A stretch of DNA of 64,000 nucleotides from Arthrobacter sp. PM3 (GTDB lineage: Bacteria; Actinomycetota; Actinomycetes; Actinomycetales; Micrococcaceae), in NCBI RefSeq assembly GCF_003352915.1, contig NZ_CP022314.1, positions 3,446,020-3,510,019 of the forward strand, in the 5' to 3' direction. Position numbers and translations under genes: made by a program. The notes beneath the pieces were generated by a model that saw only the letters and a list, made by a program, of their open reading frames with translations, was not told where the DNA came from and did no database searches. Shown here piece by piece: positions 26,111 to 34,788 of this stretch (within the stretch, counting starts at the first letter, position 1; every line of letters starts with the position of its first letter).

Positions 26111-27641
26111 TTTGCCGACGTGACGATGACCAGGATGCCTGCGGCGGGTCGAGGCGCAGCAGGTGCCATTGCCATGCGTCAAGCCGGACGAAGAGTCCGT
26201 CGACGAGATCGTCACCGGAGCGGTCGAAACTTTCGTCCCGGGTCGGGTCGGTCAGTCTCCACCGGTGACCCCGCAGGTCAGGCCACGGTGCCTTCACCTG
26301 GCCGGTTGCGGGCGCATTGCCCAGATTCACGACGATCAGCCACCGGGTGTCACCGTCCCAGCTCCAGGCGACGAGGTGTTCGAAGCTGGCGTCGCCCGGC
26401 CATCCCGCACGGTCACACAATTGCCAGTGGCCGTCCCGGAAGGTCGGGTCGGCGACGGCCGCCAGGAGCCGGCGGTAGAACGCCGCGACCTGGTCATCGA
26501 CCGGTTCGGTCGGGAAGCGGCCGAGGAACACCGGAAGGCGCACCTTCCACCCGGACAGCTGGCCGTGATGAATCAGCCGGGCGCCCGTTTGGGTCAGTGC
26601 CGTCACTGCCGCCGCCTGTGCCCGGCCGTCCACGAATACCGTCGCGGCCCGGGGCTCGTCGTGGTTTTCCACGAACCGAACCAAGGCGTTCTGGTACGTG
26701 GGCCCGGCGAGCAGGTGCAGCCGCACATCATCCGCACTGCCGCCACGAAGGCGGTCATACAAGCGCTTGTCGTAGCAGTAGTCGAAACCCTGCTGCATCA
26801 GGGACCACTCGAGATCCCAGTAGGCTTCGGCGAGGAAGACGAACCCGGGGTGGGTTTCACGGACGGCCCGGGTCACCGTTGGCCAGTACTCCGTGCCAGG
26901 TGCCCGGCCGACCCGGGCACCCCAGGTGCGGGCGAAAACGTCGTTCATGACCAGCATCGCCATATCGCAACGCACCCCGTCGCACTGATCAGCAATCGAT
27001 CGCACCGTCTCTACCGCCGCCGCCCGCAGGGCGGGGTCGAACGCGTTGAGCTGAACGACGTCGGGCCACGCCGGGAAATAGGGGTCCCGGCCGTTGGCGA
27101 GCACCCGGCCGCTGGCCTCGATATAGGACGCAGGCTCCGCCGCCAGATCCGCGGCTGTTCCCTGCACGAAGAGCCCGGGTGCCGCCGTCGTCCACGGATG
27201 ATCCGGGGCGACGTGGTTCGGGACGAAGTCCAGGATCAGGCGGACACTCCGCGCCGCGAGCGCCTCCCGGGCGGCGGCCAGCCCGGCGGGTCCACCCAGG
27301 CGGTCATCGACCACATAGTCCCGTACGCAATACGGCGATCCCACGACATCCTCGTCGCGCCAATCCGGGAGTGCCTCCTGGAAATCTGACCTCAGGGCGG
27401 GATTTGCCAGGGCGATCGCGATACCGGCGGGGCTGCGACGCCAGACCCCCATCAACCAGACCCAGTCGAAACCCAGGCCCGCAATCCGGTCCCAGTGCCG
27501 TTTCGGGACGGAGCCGAGATCGATAGGTGTGCCTTCTTCGAGGCTGATTGATTCCAGCCAGGCCCAGGTGTTGATTTCGTAGATGAAGGGATGGGCTGCC
27601 GACGGCGGCAAACGGTCGGGCCCCTCAGTCTTGGTTGCCAT
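26073..27641 (-). CDS. Alpha-amylase family (GH13-like) glycosidase
   Basis: 522 residues. Catalytic-barrel motifs: LILDFVPNHV (region I), DGVRCDMAMLV (region II, nucleophile Asp), FLAEAYWDLEW (region III, acid Glu) and RFVENHDEPRA (region IV). These are GH13 signatures, with an unusual start (FIYEINTWAWLESISL). ATG at 27641 overlaps the stop of the larger glycosidase upstream by 17 bp, so the two are translationally coupled. Acts on alpha-glucosidic bonds; the substrate is unknown. Confidence 0.85.
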   Translation of the reverse strand: MATKTEGPDRLPPSAAHPFIYEINTWAWLESISLEEGTPIDLGSVPKRHWDRIAGLGFDWVWLMGVWRRSPAGIAIALANPALRSDFQEALPDWRDEDVVGSPYCVRDYVVDDRLGGPAGLAAAREALAARSVRLILDFVPNHVAPDHPWTTAAPGLFVQGTAADLAAEPASYIEASGRVLANGRDPYFPAWPDVVQLNAFDPALRAAAVETVRSIADQCDGVRCDMAMLVMNDVFARTWGARVGRAPGTEYWPTVTRAVRETHPGFVFLAEAYWDLEWSLMQQGFDYCYDKRLYDRLRGGSADDVRLHLLAGPTYQNALVRFVENHDEPRAATVFVDGRAQAAAVTALTQTGARLIHHGQLSGWKVRLPVFLGRFPTEPVDDQVAAFYRRLLAAVADPTFRDGHWQLCDRAGWPGDASFEHLVAWSWDGDTRWLIVVNLGNAPATGQVKAPWPDLRGHRWRLTDPTRDESFDRSGDDLVDGLFVRLDAWQWHLLRLDPPQASWSSSRRQTSGRFSSHARSG

Positions 27642-30393
27642 GGATTCCCGGTTCCGTTTCCGGTGGTCCAGCCGCAATGGTCGGGTCCGGGGTCTCCGTG
27701 AACACCATCCGGTAGCTGTGGCGGGGCGGGTCGAGGAGGAGGTCCGCGACCAGGGCGGTCCATCCGGTTTGGTGCATGGCGCCTAGTCCGGCCCCGTTGT
27801 CGCCGTGGAAGTACTCGAAGAACAGCAGGTGATCCTTCCACGCGGGATCCTTCTGTAACCGGTCCACGCCCCCGTAGACGGGTCGGCGTCCGTCCGGTCC
27901 GGGGAGCCAGATGTTCACGAGCCGTTCGGCGAGGTCACCGGCAATCTCCCGCAGGGTCAGGTGCTGGCCCGACCGGGTGGGGTATTCGACGGTGAAGTCG
28001 GGGCCGAAGAACTGGTCGTACAGCAGCAGCGCCCGAATGGTGAGGTAGTTGACCGGCAACCACACCGGTCCCCGCCAGTTGGAATTGCCGCCGTACATGG
28101 CGGTCCGGGACTCGGCGGGTTCGTACTGGATGGTCGCGGCGGGCAGCCCCGGAACCGTGTACGGGGTGGTGTGCCGCTTGGAGATCGACCGCAGGCCGTA
28201 GGGCGACAGGAACGCCTCCTCATCGAACAGGGTCCCGAACAGCCGGACGAGTTTGTCCATCGGGACGACCGACAGCAGCGTCCGCCGGGAATCCCCCGAA
28301 CCGCGGACCTGCCATTCGAAGATCTCGTGCCGGTCGGTCTGTTCCAGCCGGCGGGCGAAGCGCTTCCGCAGGCGCAGGATCCGGTCCGTGTCCTGGGTGG
28401 GGAGCGCCACCGCGGGCAGCACCGGGATCAACCCGACGAGGGTCTGCACCCTGATGGGGATGCTGGAGCCGGCGGGGTCGGTGAGCCGGTCGTAGAAGAA
28501 GCCGTCCCCGGCGTCGTAGCAGCCTGAATCTTCCAGCGCGTCCATGATCAGAACGGTCTGTTCCAGGAATTTCACGACCATGTCATCGTAGGCGGCGTCG
28601 TGTTCGGCGAGCTTGGTCGCCAGGGTCAGCATGGCCACGGAGTAGTACGCCATCCACGCGGTGCCGTCGGCCTGGTCCAGCTTGAAGCCGGGCGGCAGGT
28701 GCGAGCGGTCGATCGGGCTAATGTTGTCCAACCCCAGAAAGCCGCCACCGAACAGGTTGTTCCCGTCGGGGTCCTGCCGGTTGAGCCACCAGGTGAAGTT
28801 CAGCAGCAGCTTGTGGAATACCCGTTTCAGGAAGTCGACGTCGGTGCCGCCGCTGATGACGAACACCCGGATGGCGGCCAGCGCATGGACCGGCGGGTTG
28901 ACGTCGTCGAAGCTCCACTCATAGGACGGCAGCGCCCCGTTCGGATGCTGGAACCACTCCCGAAGGAGCACCAGCAGCTGGTATTTGGCGAACGCGGGGT
29001 CCAGGTGCGCCCAGGTGATGGAGTGGAACGCCAGATCCCAGGCCGCGAACCACGGGTATTCCCAGGGGTCGGGCATCGCAAGAACGTCGAAGGAGTCCAG
29101 GTGACGCCATCCCGTGTTCCGGCCGTTGCGGTGCCCGGCCGGCGGCGCCGGTTGGCCGGGGTCGCCGTCCAGCCACCGGTTGACCCGATACGGGTACATC
29201 TGTTTGCTCCAGACCAGCCCTGCGCAGGACTGACGGAGCACCCGCATCGGCTCGGCGCCGATGTCGGCGGGGGCGATCGCCGCGTAGAACTCGTCGGCTT
29301 CCCGCTCCCGGTCCCTCATGACGCCGTCGAAGTATGAGCCGGACCAGCGGGGGCCGGGTGCGGACTGGTCCGGGACGGCCCGGTGCAGCCGCAGCCGCAG
29401 CTCGACCCGGTCCCCGCCCGGCACGCTCACCTGGTACCACCACGCGGCCTTGGTTCCCTGATGCTGCGGATTCACGGTATCGGCGCCGGAGACCACGTGG
29501 TCGTTGATGCCGTCTTTCGGGTAGGCGGTGACCGGAGGCGCCCCGAACAGCCGGGCCGTGTTCGTCTCGTTGTCGCAGAACAAGGCCTGCGGCCACACTC
29601 CCTCCCTGGTCGGAGCGGCATCGAGCCGGTAGCCGGACAGTCGTGGGTGCTGGACGGCAACGCCGTCCCCGTCCAGGAACAACGACGGCGGCTCACCGCC
29701 CGAGATACGCCACGTGTTGCGGAACCACAGGGTCGGCAGCACAGACAGCACGGCTTCCTCGGACGCATGGTTCTCGATGGTGATCCGGGCAAGCACATCG
29801 GTCGGTGAGGCCTTCGCGTACGCGACATCCACCGACCAGTACCGGCCGCCGTCGAAGACACCGGTATCCAGCAACTCGAACTCTGGTTCGTCCCTGGAAC
29901 GACGGGCGCTCTCATCTATCAGCTGCTGGTAGGGAAATGCTGTCTGCGGGTAGTGGTAGCGCCACCGCAGCCATGCGTGGCTGGGCAGTGCATCCGGGTA
30001 CCACCAGTACTCCTTGACGTCCTCGCCGTGGTTGCCCTCCGGGCCGGTCAGCCCGAACATGCGCTCCTTCAGGATCGGGTCGGTCCCGTTCCAGAGCGCC
30101 AACCCGAGGCACAGGTCATGCTGAATATCGGACAGCCCCGCCATGCCGTCCTCGTTCCACCGGAACGCACGGGACCGGGCATGGTCATGCGGAAAATATT
30201 CCCACGCGTCTCCACTGTCGCTGTAGTCCTCACGGACTGTGCCCCAGGCCCGCTCGGCCAGGTAGGGCCCCCATTCGTACCAGGGATTCGCCTCGAACAG
30301 GTCGTCCTCCGCCGCGCCCGTGGCCTCAGCCAGCCGGGCGTGCTCGGCGGTCGCGCCCCGGGGCGCCGCCGGCGGCGTCGTGTTCTCGGTCAT
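27625..30393 (-). CDS. Large MGH1-type (GH63-like) glucosidase
   Basis: 922 residues. Begins MTENTTPPAAPRGATAEHAR; the N-terminal half is beta-rich, the C-terminal half is an (alpha/alpha)6-type barrel with DPWEYPWFAAWDLAFHSI, LPSYEWSFDDVNPPVHA, NLFGGGFLGLDN, YGGNSNWRGPVWLPVN and FFEYFHGDNGAGLGA. These match mannosylglycerate/glucosylglycerate-hydrolase-like GH63 relatives usually annotated only as glucosidase. ATG at 30393 has GGGAGG upstream; the frame stays open to 31818 but that is antisense shadow of the MFS gene. Paired with the GH13-like enzyme, suggesting joint glucan or compatible-solute turnover. Confidence 0.85.
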   Translation of the reverse strand: MTENTTPPAAPRGATAEHARLAEATGAAEDDLFEANPWYEWGPYLAERAWGTVREDYSDSGDAWEYFPHDHARSRAFRWNEDGMAGLSDIQHDLCLGLALWNGTDPILKERMFGLTGPEGNHGEDVKEYWWYPDALPSHAWLRWRYHYPQTAFPYQQLIDESARRSRDEPEFELLDTGVFDGGRYWSVDVAYAKASPTDVLARITIENHASEEAVLSVLPTLWFRNTWRISGGEPPSLFLDGDGVAVQHPRLSGYRLDAAPTREGVWPQALFCDNETNTARLFGAPPVTAYPKDGINDHVVSGADTVNPQHQGTKAAWWYQVSVPGGDRVELRLRLHRAVPDQSAPGPRWSGSYFDGVMRDREREADEFYAAIAPADIGAEPMRVLRQSCAGLVWSKQMYPYRVNRWLDGDPGQPAPPAGHRNGRNTGWRHLDSFDVLAMPDPWEYPWFAAWDLAFHSITWAHLDPAFAKYQLLVLLREWFQHPNGALPSYEWSFDDVNPPVHALAAIRVFVISGGTDVDFLKRVFHKLLLNFTWWLNRQDPDGNNLFGGGFLGLDNISPIDRSHLPPGFKLDQADGTAWMAYYSVAMLTLATKLAEHDAAYDDMVVKFLEQTVLIMDALEDSGCYDAGDGFFYDRLTDPAGSSIPIRVQTLVGLIPVLPAVALPTQDTDRILRLRKRFARRLEQTDRHEIFEWQVRGSGDSRRTLLSVVPMDKLVRLFGTLFDEEAFLSPYGLRSISKRHTTPYTVPGLPAATIQYEPAESRTAMYGGNSNWRGPVWLPVNYLTIRALLLYDQFFGPDFTVEYPTRSGQHLTLREIAGDLAERLVNIWLPGPDGRRPVYGGVDRLQKDPAWKDHLLFFEYFHGDNGAGLGAMHQTGWTALVADLLLDPPRHSYRMVFTETPDPTIAAGPPETEPGIHGNQD

Positions 30394-30560
30394 GGGTCCT
30401 CCCAAGGAAGCGTGCCTGCCGAACCTATCAAGACATGCCCGGATGGCGGCCCGCGACCTGGCCTGCCGACCCTCCACGACGCGCCGCGCCGGGTGTGCCC
30501 TCTGGCACGACGATAGCAGGGGCTGTGCAGCCCTGGCTGGCCCGGAACGACAATTCACCG

Positions 30561-31811
30561 TCAGTTCACGTCTATGGCGCGCGCCGCCGTGAGCGGTCCG
30601 CGGCGGCCGAGCGCCCAGACGGTCAGGGCGAAGCAGCTTAGCGCCGCGCCCGTGAGCGAAACCGCCGACCAACCGCCCGCGCTCCACAGGAGCGCCGCGG
30701 CCGCGGAGCCGATGGCCCCGCCGATGAAGTTGGCCGTGACGTACACAGTGTTGAGCCGGCTGCGGGCCTCGTGGGACATCGACAGCAGGCGTGTCTGGTT
30801 GAGGACGTTTTGCCCCTGGACCGCGACGTCCAGGACAAAGACCACGACGACGAGCAGGGCCACGGAGCTGCCCGCGAAGCAGGACAGCACGAAGGACGCC
30901 ACCGCGAGTACCCAGGCGATGCCCGTTGCCGGCAGGGACCAGCCGCGGTCGTGGAGGCGGCCGGCACGCTGCACGGTCACCGCGCCGGCGATGCCCGCGA
31001 GCCCGAACAGGCCGATCACCTCGACCGGATAGCGGAACGGCGCCCCCGCCAGCAGGAACGTGAGCGAGGTCCAGAACAGGGTGAAGACCGCGAACCCCGT
31101 GGAGGAGAGCGCGAGTGTCCAGCGCACGGCGCGCTCTTTGACAATGACGGCCCCGAGCGATGCGAGCAGCGCCGGGTAGGGGATGCGCGCCTTGGGCGGG
31201 AGCGGCGGCAGCACGCGGTACAGCAGCGCGCCGAGGAGGACGACGGCTGCTGCGGCCGCCGCGTACACGGCCCGCCACCCGCCCGCGGCGGCAATGAAGC
31301 CGCTGATGGTCCGCGAGGCGAGGATGCCGGTGAGGATGCCCGCGACTACGGTCCCCACGACGCGGCCGCGTCGTGCGTCGTCGGCGAGATCCCCGGCGAG
31401 CGGGGTGAGTATCTGCCCGGCGACCGTCGTGACGCCGAGCAGGCTCACCGCGACGAGGAGGAACGTCATGGACGGCGCGGCCGCGCACAGCCCGAGCGCG
31501 ACGGCCGAGGCGAGCATCATGAGCGCCACCAGCCGCCGCCGGTCCAGAACGTCGCCAAGCGGCACGATGAGCAGGATGCCTGCCGCGTAGCCGAGCTGGG
31601 TGGCCGTGACCAGCCAGCCTGCGGTGGCGGCGGAGGAGTGCAGATCGGCCGCGATCATATCGAGCAGCGGCTGGGCCCAGTACAAGTTGCCGACGGCGGC
31701 ACCCGCCGCCACGGCGAACAGGAGCGTGAGCCCCGTGGTCATGGCGGGCCGGGGTGCGGGCATCGCCCTTGGCCGGACGGGTTCCCCGGCTGTGGTCTTC
31801 CGGCGGGTCAT
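30561..31811 (-). CDS. MFS transporter (YnfM/NarK-like drug efflux type)
   Basis: 416 residues, 12 membrane segments, with GNLYWAQPLLDMIAADL and IVPLGDVLDRRRLVALMM (motif A form). Resembles Bcr/CflA and YnfM-type exporters. ATG at 31811 overlaps the preceding MFS stop by 4 bp (ATGA), so both are made from one mRNA. Likely an efflux pair under the divergent MmyB-type regulator. Confidence 0.87.
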   Translation of the reverse strand: MTRRKTTAGEPVRPRAMPAPRPAMTTGLTLLFAVAAGAAVGNLYWAQPLLDMIAADLHSSAATAGWLVTATQLGYAAGILLIVPLGDVLDRRRLVALMMLASAVALGLCAAAPSMTFLLVAVSLLGVTTVAGQILTPLAGDLADDARRGRVVGTVVAGILTGILASRTISGFIAAAGGWRAVYAAAAAAVVLLGALLYRVLPPLPPKARIPYPALLASLGAVIVKERAVRWTLALSSTGFAVFTLFWTSLTFLLAGAPFRYPVEVIGLFGLAGIAGAVTVQRAGRLHDRGWSLPATGIAWVLAVASFVLSCFAGSSVALLVVVVFVLDVAVQGQNVLNQTRLLSMSHEARSRLNTVYVTANFIGGAIGSAAAALLWSAGGWSAVSLTGAALSCFALTVWALGRRGPLTAARAIDVN

Positions 31812-33196
31812 TGAGCATCCCTTGCGTTGAGTTGTCGACTTGCGAAAGCCGCGCACAGGGCGACGGCGGCCGCGAGGAGGAGGCTGGTGAGCACTCCGGC
31901 GTGGAACGTGGAGGGGTCGGCCAGCAGGGACCCGAAGACGGCGACCGCGAGGGCCCCGCCGAACTGCCGGCTCGTGTTGAAGACTCCGCTGGCCGTGCCG
32001 GATAGATGTGCCGGGACGGCGTTGAGCAGGGCGGCGGTGATCGGCGGCATGATGAGCGGGCCGGCCAGACCGACGAGGACCATGAGGCCCGACACCGCTC
32101 CTACCGGTGCCCCGGCGGGGAGCAACGCGATGGCCGCGAGACCCGTGGCCATCACCACGAATCCGAGCACCACCAGCCGCCTGGTGCCAGAGCGCTCGAC
32201 GATCCGGGCGCTGAAGGGTGTGATGATGAGCCCGATCAGCATCATCGGAAGGAACGCGATCCCGGTCTGGAACGACGACAGCCCCCGGTGTTGCTGCAGG
32301 TCCAGGCTCATCACGAACGGAAGCCCGTAGTACCCGACCATGAAGGCAAAACCGGCAGCGGCGGCGACACGCACCGTGCCGGAGCGGCGGAGCTCCGGCG
32401 GCACCATCGGATGCCGCCCCCGGGCCTGCAGGACGGCGAACGCGGCCAGCGCTGCCAGGCCGGCAGCCAGCGCTGTGACGACTTGCGGGGCGGCAAACCC
32501 GGCTGCGCCGGCCTCAATGACGCCGTACGTGATGCCGCCCATGGCGAGCATCGCCGTCGTCTGTCCGATCCAGTCGATCGGAGCACTGTGGCGGGCCGAG
32601 CGCGGCGTACGGGCCAGCAGGATCAGTGCGGCGACGCCGACCGGGAGGTTGATGAGGAAGATGAGCCGCCAGCTCACGAGGTTCAGCAGCCCGCCGACCA
32701 CCGGCCCGGACGTCGACGCGATCGCCCCGCCCATGGCCCAGAAGGCGACTGCCCTCGCCCGCCGGGCCGGCTCAGGGTACGCCTGTCCGATCAGGGCCAT
32801 GGATGCGGGCATCATCAGGGCGGCCGCGGCGCCCTGCACGAATCGGGCCGCAAGGAGGGTGGCGAGATCCGGCGCGACGCCGCACGCCAGCGAAGCGATG
32901 ACGAAAACGGCCAGCCCGACACCGAAAGACCGTTTGGCGCCCAGCCGGTCGGAGAAGGCGCCGGCCGAGAGCAGGAACGCGGCGAACATGAGCGTGTACC
33001 CGTCCAGGACCCACTGGAGTCCTGTCATGCCCCCGCCGAGGTCGGCGCGGATGCTGGGCAGGGCCACGTTCACCACCACTGCGTCCAGGGTGATCATGAA
33101 GAAGCCCACGACGGACGCGGCCAGGGCGGTTCCGGCACGCCGGACCTTGGTGCCGGCCTGCACGTCAGGGGGCGCTGCGAGGCTGCCGATCTCCAT
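31808..33196 (-). CDS. DHA2-type MFS efflux transporter (EmrB/QacA family)
   Basis: 462 residues with about 14 membrane segments. FFMITLDAVVVNVALPSI and the motif FSDRLGAKRSF are typical of DHA2 drug:H+ antiporters. ATG at 33196 follows AAGGAG. First gene of a two-exporter operon; divergent from the HTH regulator at 33363. Probably exports a toxic small molecule; substrate unknown. Confidence 0.88.
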   Translation of the reverse strand: MEIGSLAAPPDVQAGTKVRRAGTALAASVVGFFMITLDAVVVNVALPSIRADLGGGMTGLQWVLDGYTLMFAAFLLSAGAFSDRLGAKRSFGVGLAVFVIASLACGVAPDLATLLAARFVQGAAAALMMPASMALIGQAYPEPARRARAVAFWAMGGAIASTSGPVVGGLLNLVSWRLIFLINLPVGVAALILLARTPRSARHSAPIDWIGQTTAMLAMGGITYGVIEAGAAGFAAPQVVTALAAGLAALAAFAVLQARGRHPMVPPELRRSGTVRVAAAAGFAFMVGYYGLPFVMSLDLQQHRGLSSFQTGIAFLPMMLIGLIITPFSARIVERSGTRRLVVLGFVVMATGLAAIALLPAGAPVGAVSGLMVLVGLAGPLIMPPITAALLNAVPAHLSGTASGVFNTSRQFGGALAVAVFGSLLADPSTFHAGVLTSLLLAAAVALCAAFASRQLNARDAQ

Positions 33197-33208
33197 GGAA
33201 ACTCCTTA

Positions 33209-33326
33209 GGTACTGCGTGTTGGGTACTGTGTGCAAATCCCGCATCGCGCTGTCGGTGGTACATCCATGCAACCGTCCCCGGCCGGGATCAGGCAGTGCC
33301 CTGCCTTTACTGGTTCTGGCAGTACC
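33209..33326. promoter_or_regulatory. GGTACTG repeats between exporter operon and regulator
   Basis: GGTACTG occurs at 33209-33215 and 33223-33229 (14 bp apart), just upstream of the exporter start, and its reverse complement CAGTACC at 33320-33326, 37 bp before the regulator start. The same 7-mer at both promoters suggests binding sites of the divergent MmyB-type regulator. Confidence 0.45.
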
Positions 33327-33362
33327 TCCCACGAGTGCGGCCGCCTGTGTAGCGTGGACAGC

Positions 33363-34244
33363 ATGGACAATCGGATGGAGGTGCGCGAGTTCCTGTCCTC
33401 GCGCCGTGCAAGAATCACGCCGGAAAAGGCCGGGCTCACCGTTTACGGCGCCATCCGCCGCGTGCCGGGTCTGCGGCGCGAGGAGGCGGCCATGCTCGCC
33501 GGCGTCAGCGTGGACTACTACACGCGCCTCGAGCGCGGGAACCTCGCCGGCGTGTCCGAGGGCGTTCTTGACGCACTGGCCCGGGGACTGCAGCTCGACG
33601 ACGCCGAACGGGACCACCTCTTCGACCTCGCCCGGGCCACCAACGCCTCAGCCCGGACCCGGCAGGTCAAGGCTCCGAAGCAGCGTATCCGCCCCAGCGT
33701 GCAGGCCATGCTGGACGCCATCATCGGCGCCCCCGCGTTCATCCGTAACGGGCGCATGGACCTGCTCGCAGCGAACCGGCTCGGCTACGCCCTGTACGCC
33801 CCGATGTTGACGGACCCGGTGCGGCCGGTCAATTACGCGCGGTTCATTTTTCTCAATCCCCGCGCCCGTGACTTCTACCCCGACTGGAACCTCGCGGCCA
33901 ACAACAACGTCGCGCTCCTGCGCACCGAGTCAGGACGCAACCCCTATGACAAGGGCCTCGCTGACCTGGTCGGAGAGCTGTCCCTGCGCAGCGAGGAATT
34001 CCGTGTCCGCTGGGCCGCCCACAATGTGCGCAGGCATTACTCCGGCAATAAGCACTTCCACCACCCCGTCGTAGGAGACCTTGAACTGCAGTTTGAAGCA
34101 CTGCAGCTCGCCGAGGACCCCGGCCTCACCCTGACGGTATATCCCGCGCAACCCGGTTCGGCGTCCGCGGAATCCCTGCGGCTGCTCGCAAGCTGGGCGG
34201 CGACGGAGCAGGCCGAGGAGCTCACCGCGGACAACCCGGCCTGA
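33363..34244 (+). CDS. MmyB-like XRE family regulator
   Basis: 293 residues. N-terminal XRE HTH: VPGLRREEAAMLAGVSVDYY and TRLERGNLAGVSEGVLDAL; C-terminal MmyB-like ligand-binding domain from about 110 with NGRMDLLAANRLGYALYAPM and HHPVVGDLELQFEAL. Such proteins are common in actinobacteria beside oxidoreductase or exporter genes and may bind fatty-acid-like ligands. Start at 33363 is the family start; the frame is open upstream to 33231. Divergent from the two-MFS operon. Confidence 0.88.
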   Translation: MDNRMEVREFLSSRRARITPEKAGLTVYGAIRRVPGLRREEAAMLAGVSVDYYTRLERGNLAGVSEGVLDALARGLQLDDAERDHLFDLARATNASARTRQVKAPKQRIRPSVQAMLDAIIGAPAFIRNGRMDLLAANRLGYALYAPMLTDPVRPVNYARFIFLNPRARDFYPDWNLAANNNVALLRTESGRNPYDKGLADLVGELSLRSEEFRVRWAAHNVRRHYSGNKHFHHPVVGDLELQFEALQLAEDPGLTLTVYPAQPGSASAESLRLLASWAATEQAEELTADNPA

Positions 34245-34299
34245 CGTCACCGGCCAGGCGACTGTTTCACATTGGAACACGGGGCCCGCAGGCGCGCCC

Positions 34300-34445
34300 C
34301 TACTGGCGCTGGTCGGAGCCGAAGTGGGATGCTCCCTGACGGTGTCCTCGGTTGCCGAGAACGTCACCGACCCGCACGTGCGGTTCATCCGGGTCCTCGA
34401 CGAGACCCTGCCGGTCTACCTGAGGATGGCGTGGCGCGGGGAGGC
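34300..34445 (+). pseudogene. LysR effector-domain C-terminal relic
   Basis: One frame reads LLALVGAEVGCSLTVSSVAE, then NVTDPHVRFIRVLDETLPVY and LRMAWRG, matching the last 50 residues of a LysR regulator (VAAGLGVSLVP..., ...LALAWR). No HTH region remains, and the frame runs into the phosphoesterase relic. It is a truncated remnant. Confidence 0.5.
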
Positions 34446-34450
34446 CGGGG

Positions 34451-34772
34451 CACGTATTCGTCATCAACCTTGAGAACAAGGGCTACGGCACCGTTTGGGC
34501 GCGGCACCGCTTCGCCGGGCGACCAGGACGCCACCCGCCACAACCCCTTCGTTTACTTCGAGGCAAAAACGTCGTCTCCGGAGTGCCAGCGCAATGTCGT
34601 GGACTTCACCCAACTCGTCCGTGACCTGGGGGCGGCCGCGACGACGCCGAACCTTTCCTACTACAGCCTTCTGGCGACCATCGAAGACATCTTCGCGCTG
34701 CCCCGCCTCGGCTACGCCGGTGCGCGGGGACTGAACAGCTTCGGCCCCGACGTCTTCAACGCCGCACACTGA
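34451..34772 (+). pseudogene. Phosphoesterase relic with internal deletions
   Basis: Starts HVFVINLENKGYGTVW in one frame (typical opening of the phospholipase C-like phosphoesterase family), then in the next frame GDQDATRHNPFVYFEAKTSS, PECQRNVVDF and NLSYYSLLATIEDIFALPRL to the stop. The order matches the family, but the segments that should lie between ENKGY and GDQ.ATRHN, and between TTPN and YYSLL, are missing. About 100 of roughly 300 residues remain, so it is a multiply deleted pseudogene. Confidence 0.65.
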
Positions 34773-34788
34773 CCACAACTACCCTTGG

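Noticed and set aside
24806..26215. Long minus-strand open frame over cls end and M24 peptidase
   Set aside because: No motifs; M24 metal ligands on the plus strand are complete.
30394..31818. N-terminal extension of the large glucosidase (frame stays open)
   Set aside because: Shadow of the MFS gene, rich in Arg/Pro/Gly; a good ribosome site precedes ATG 30393.
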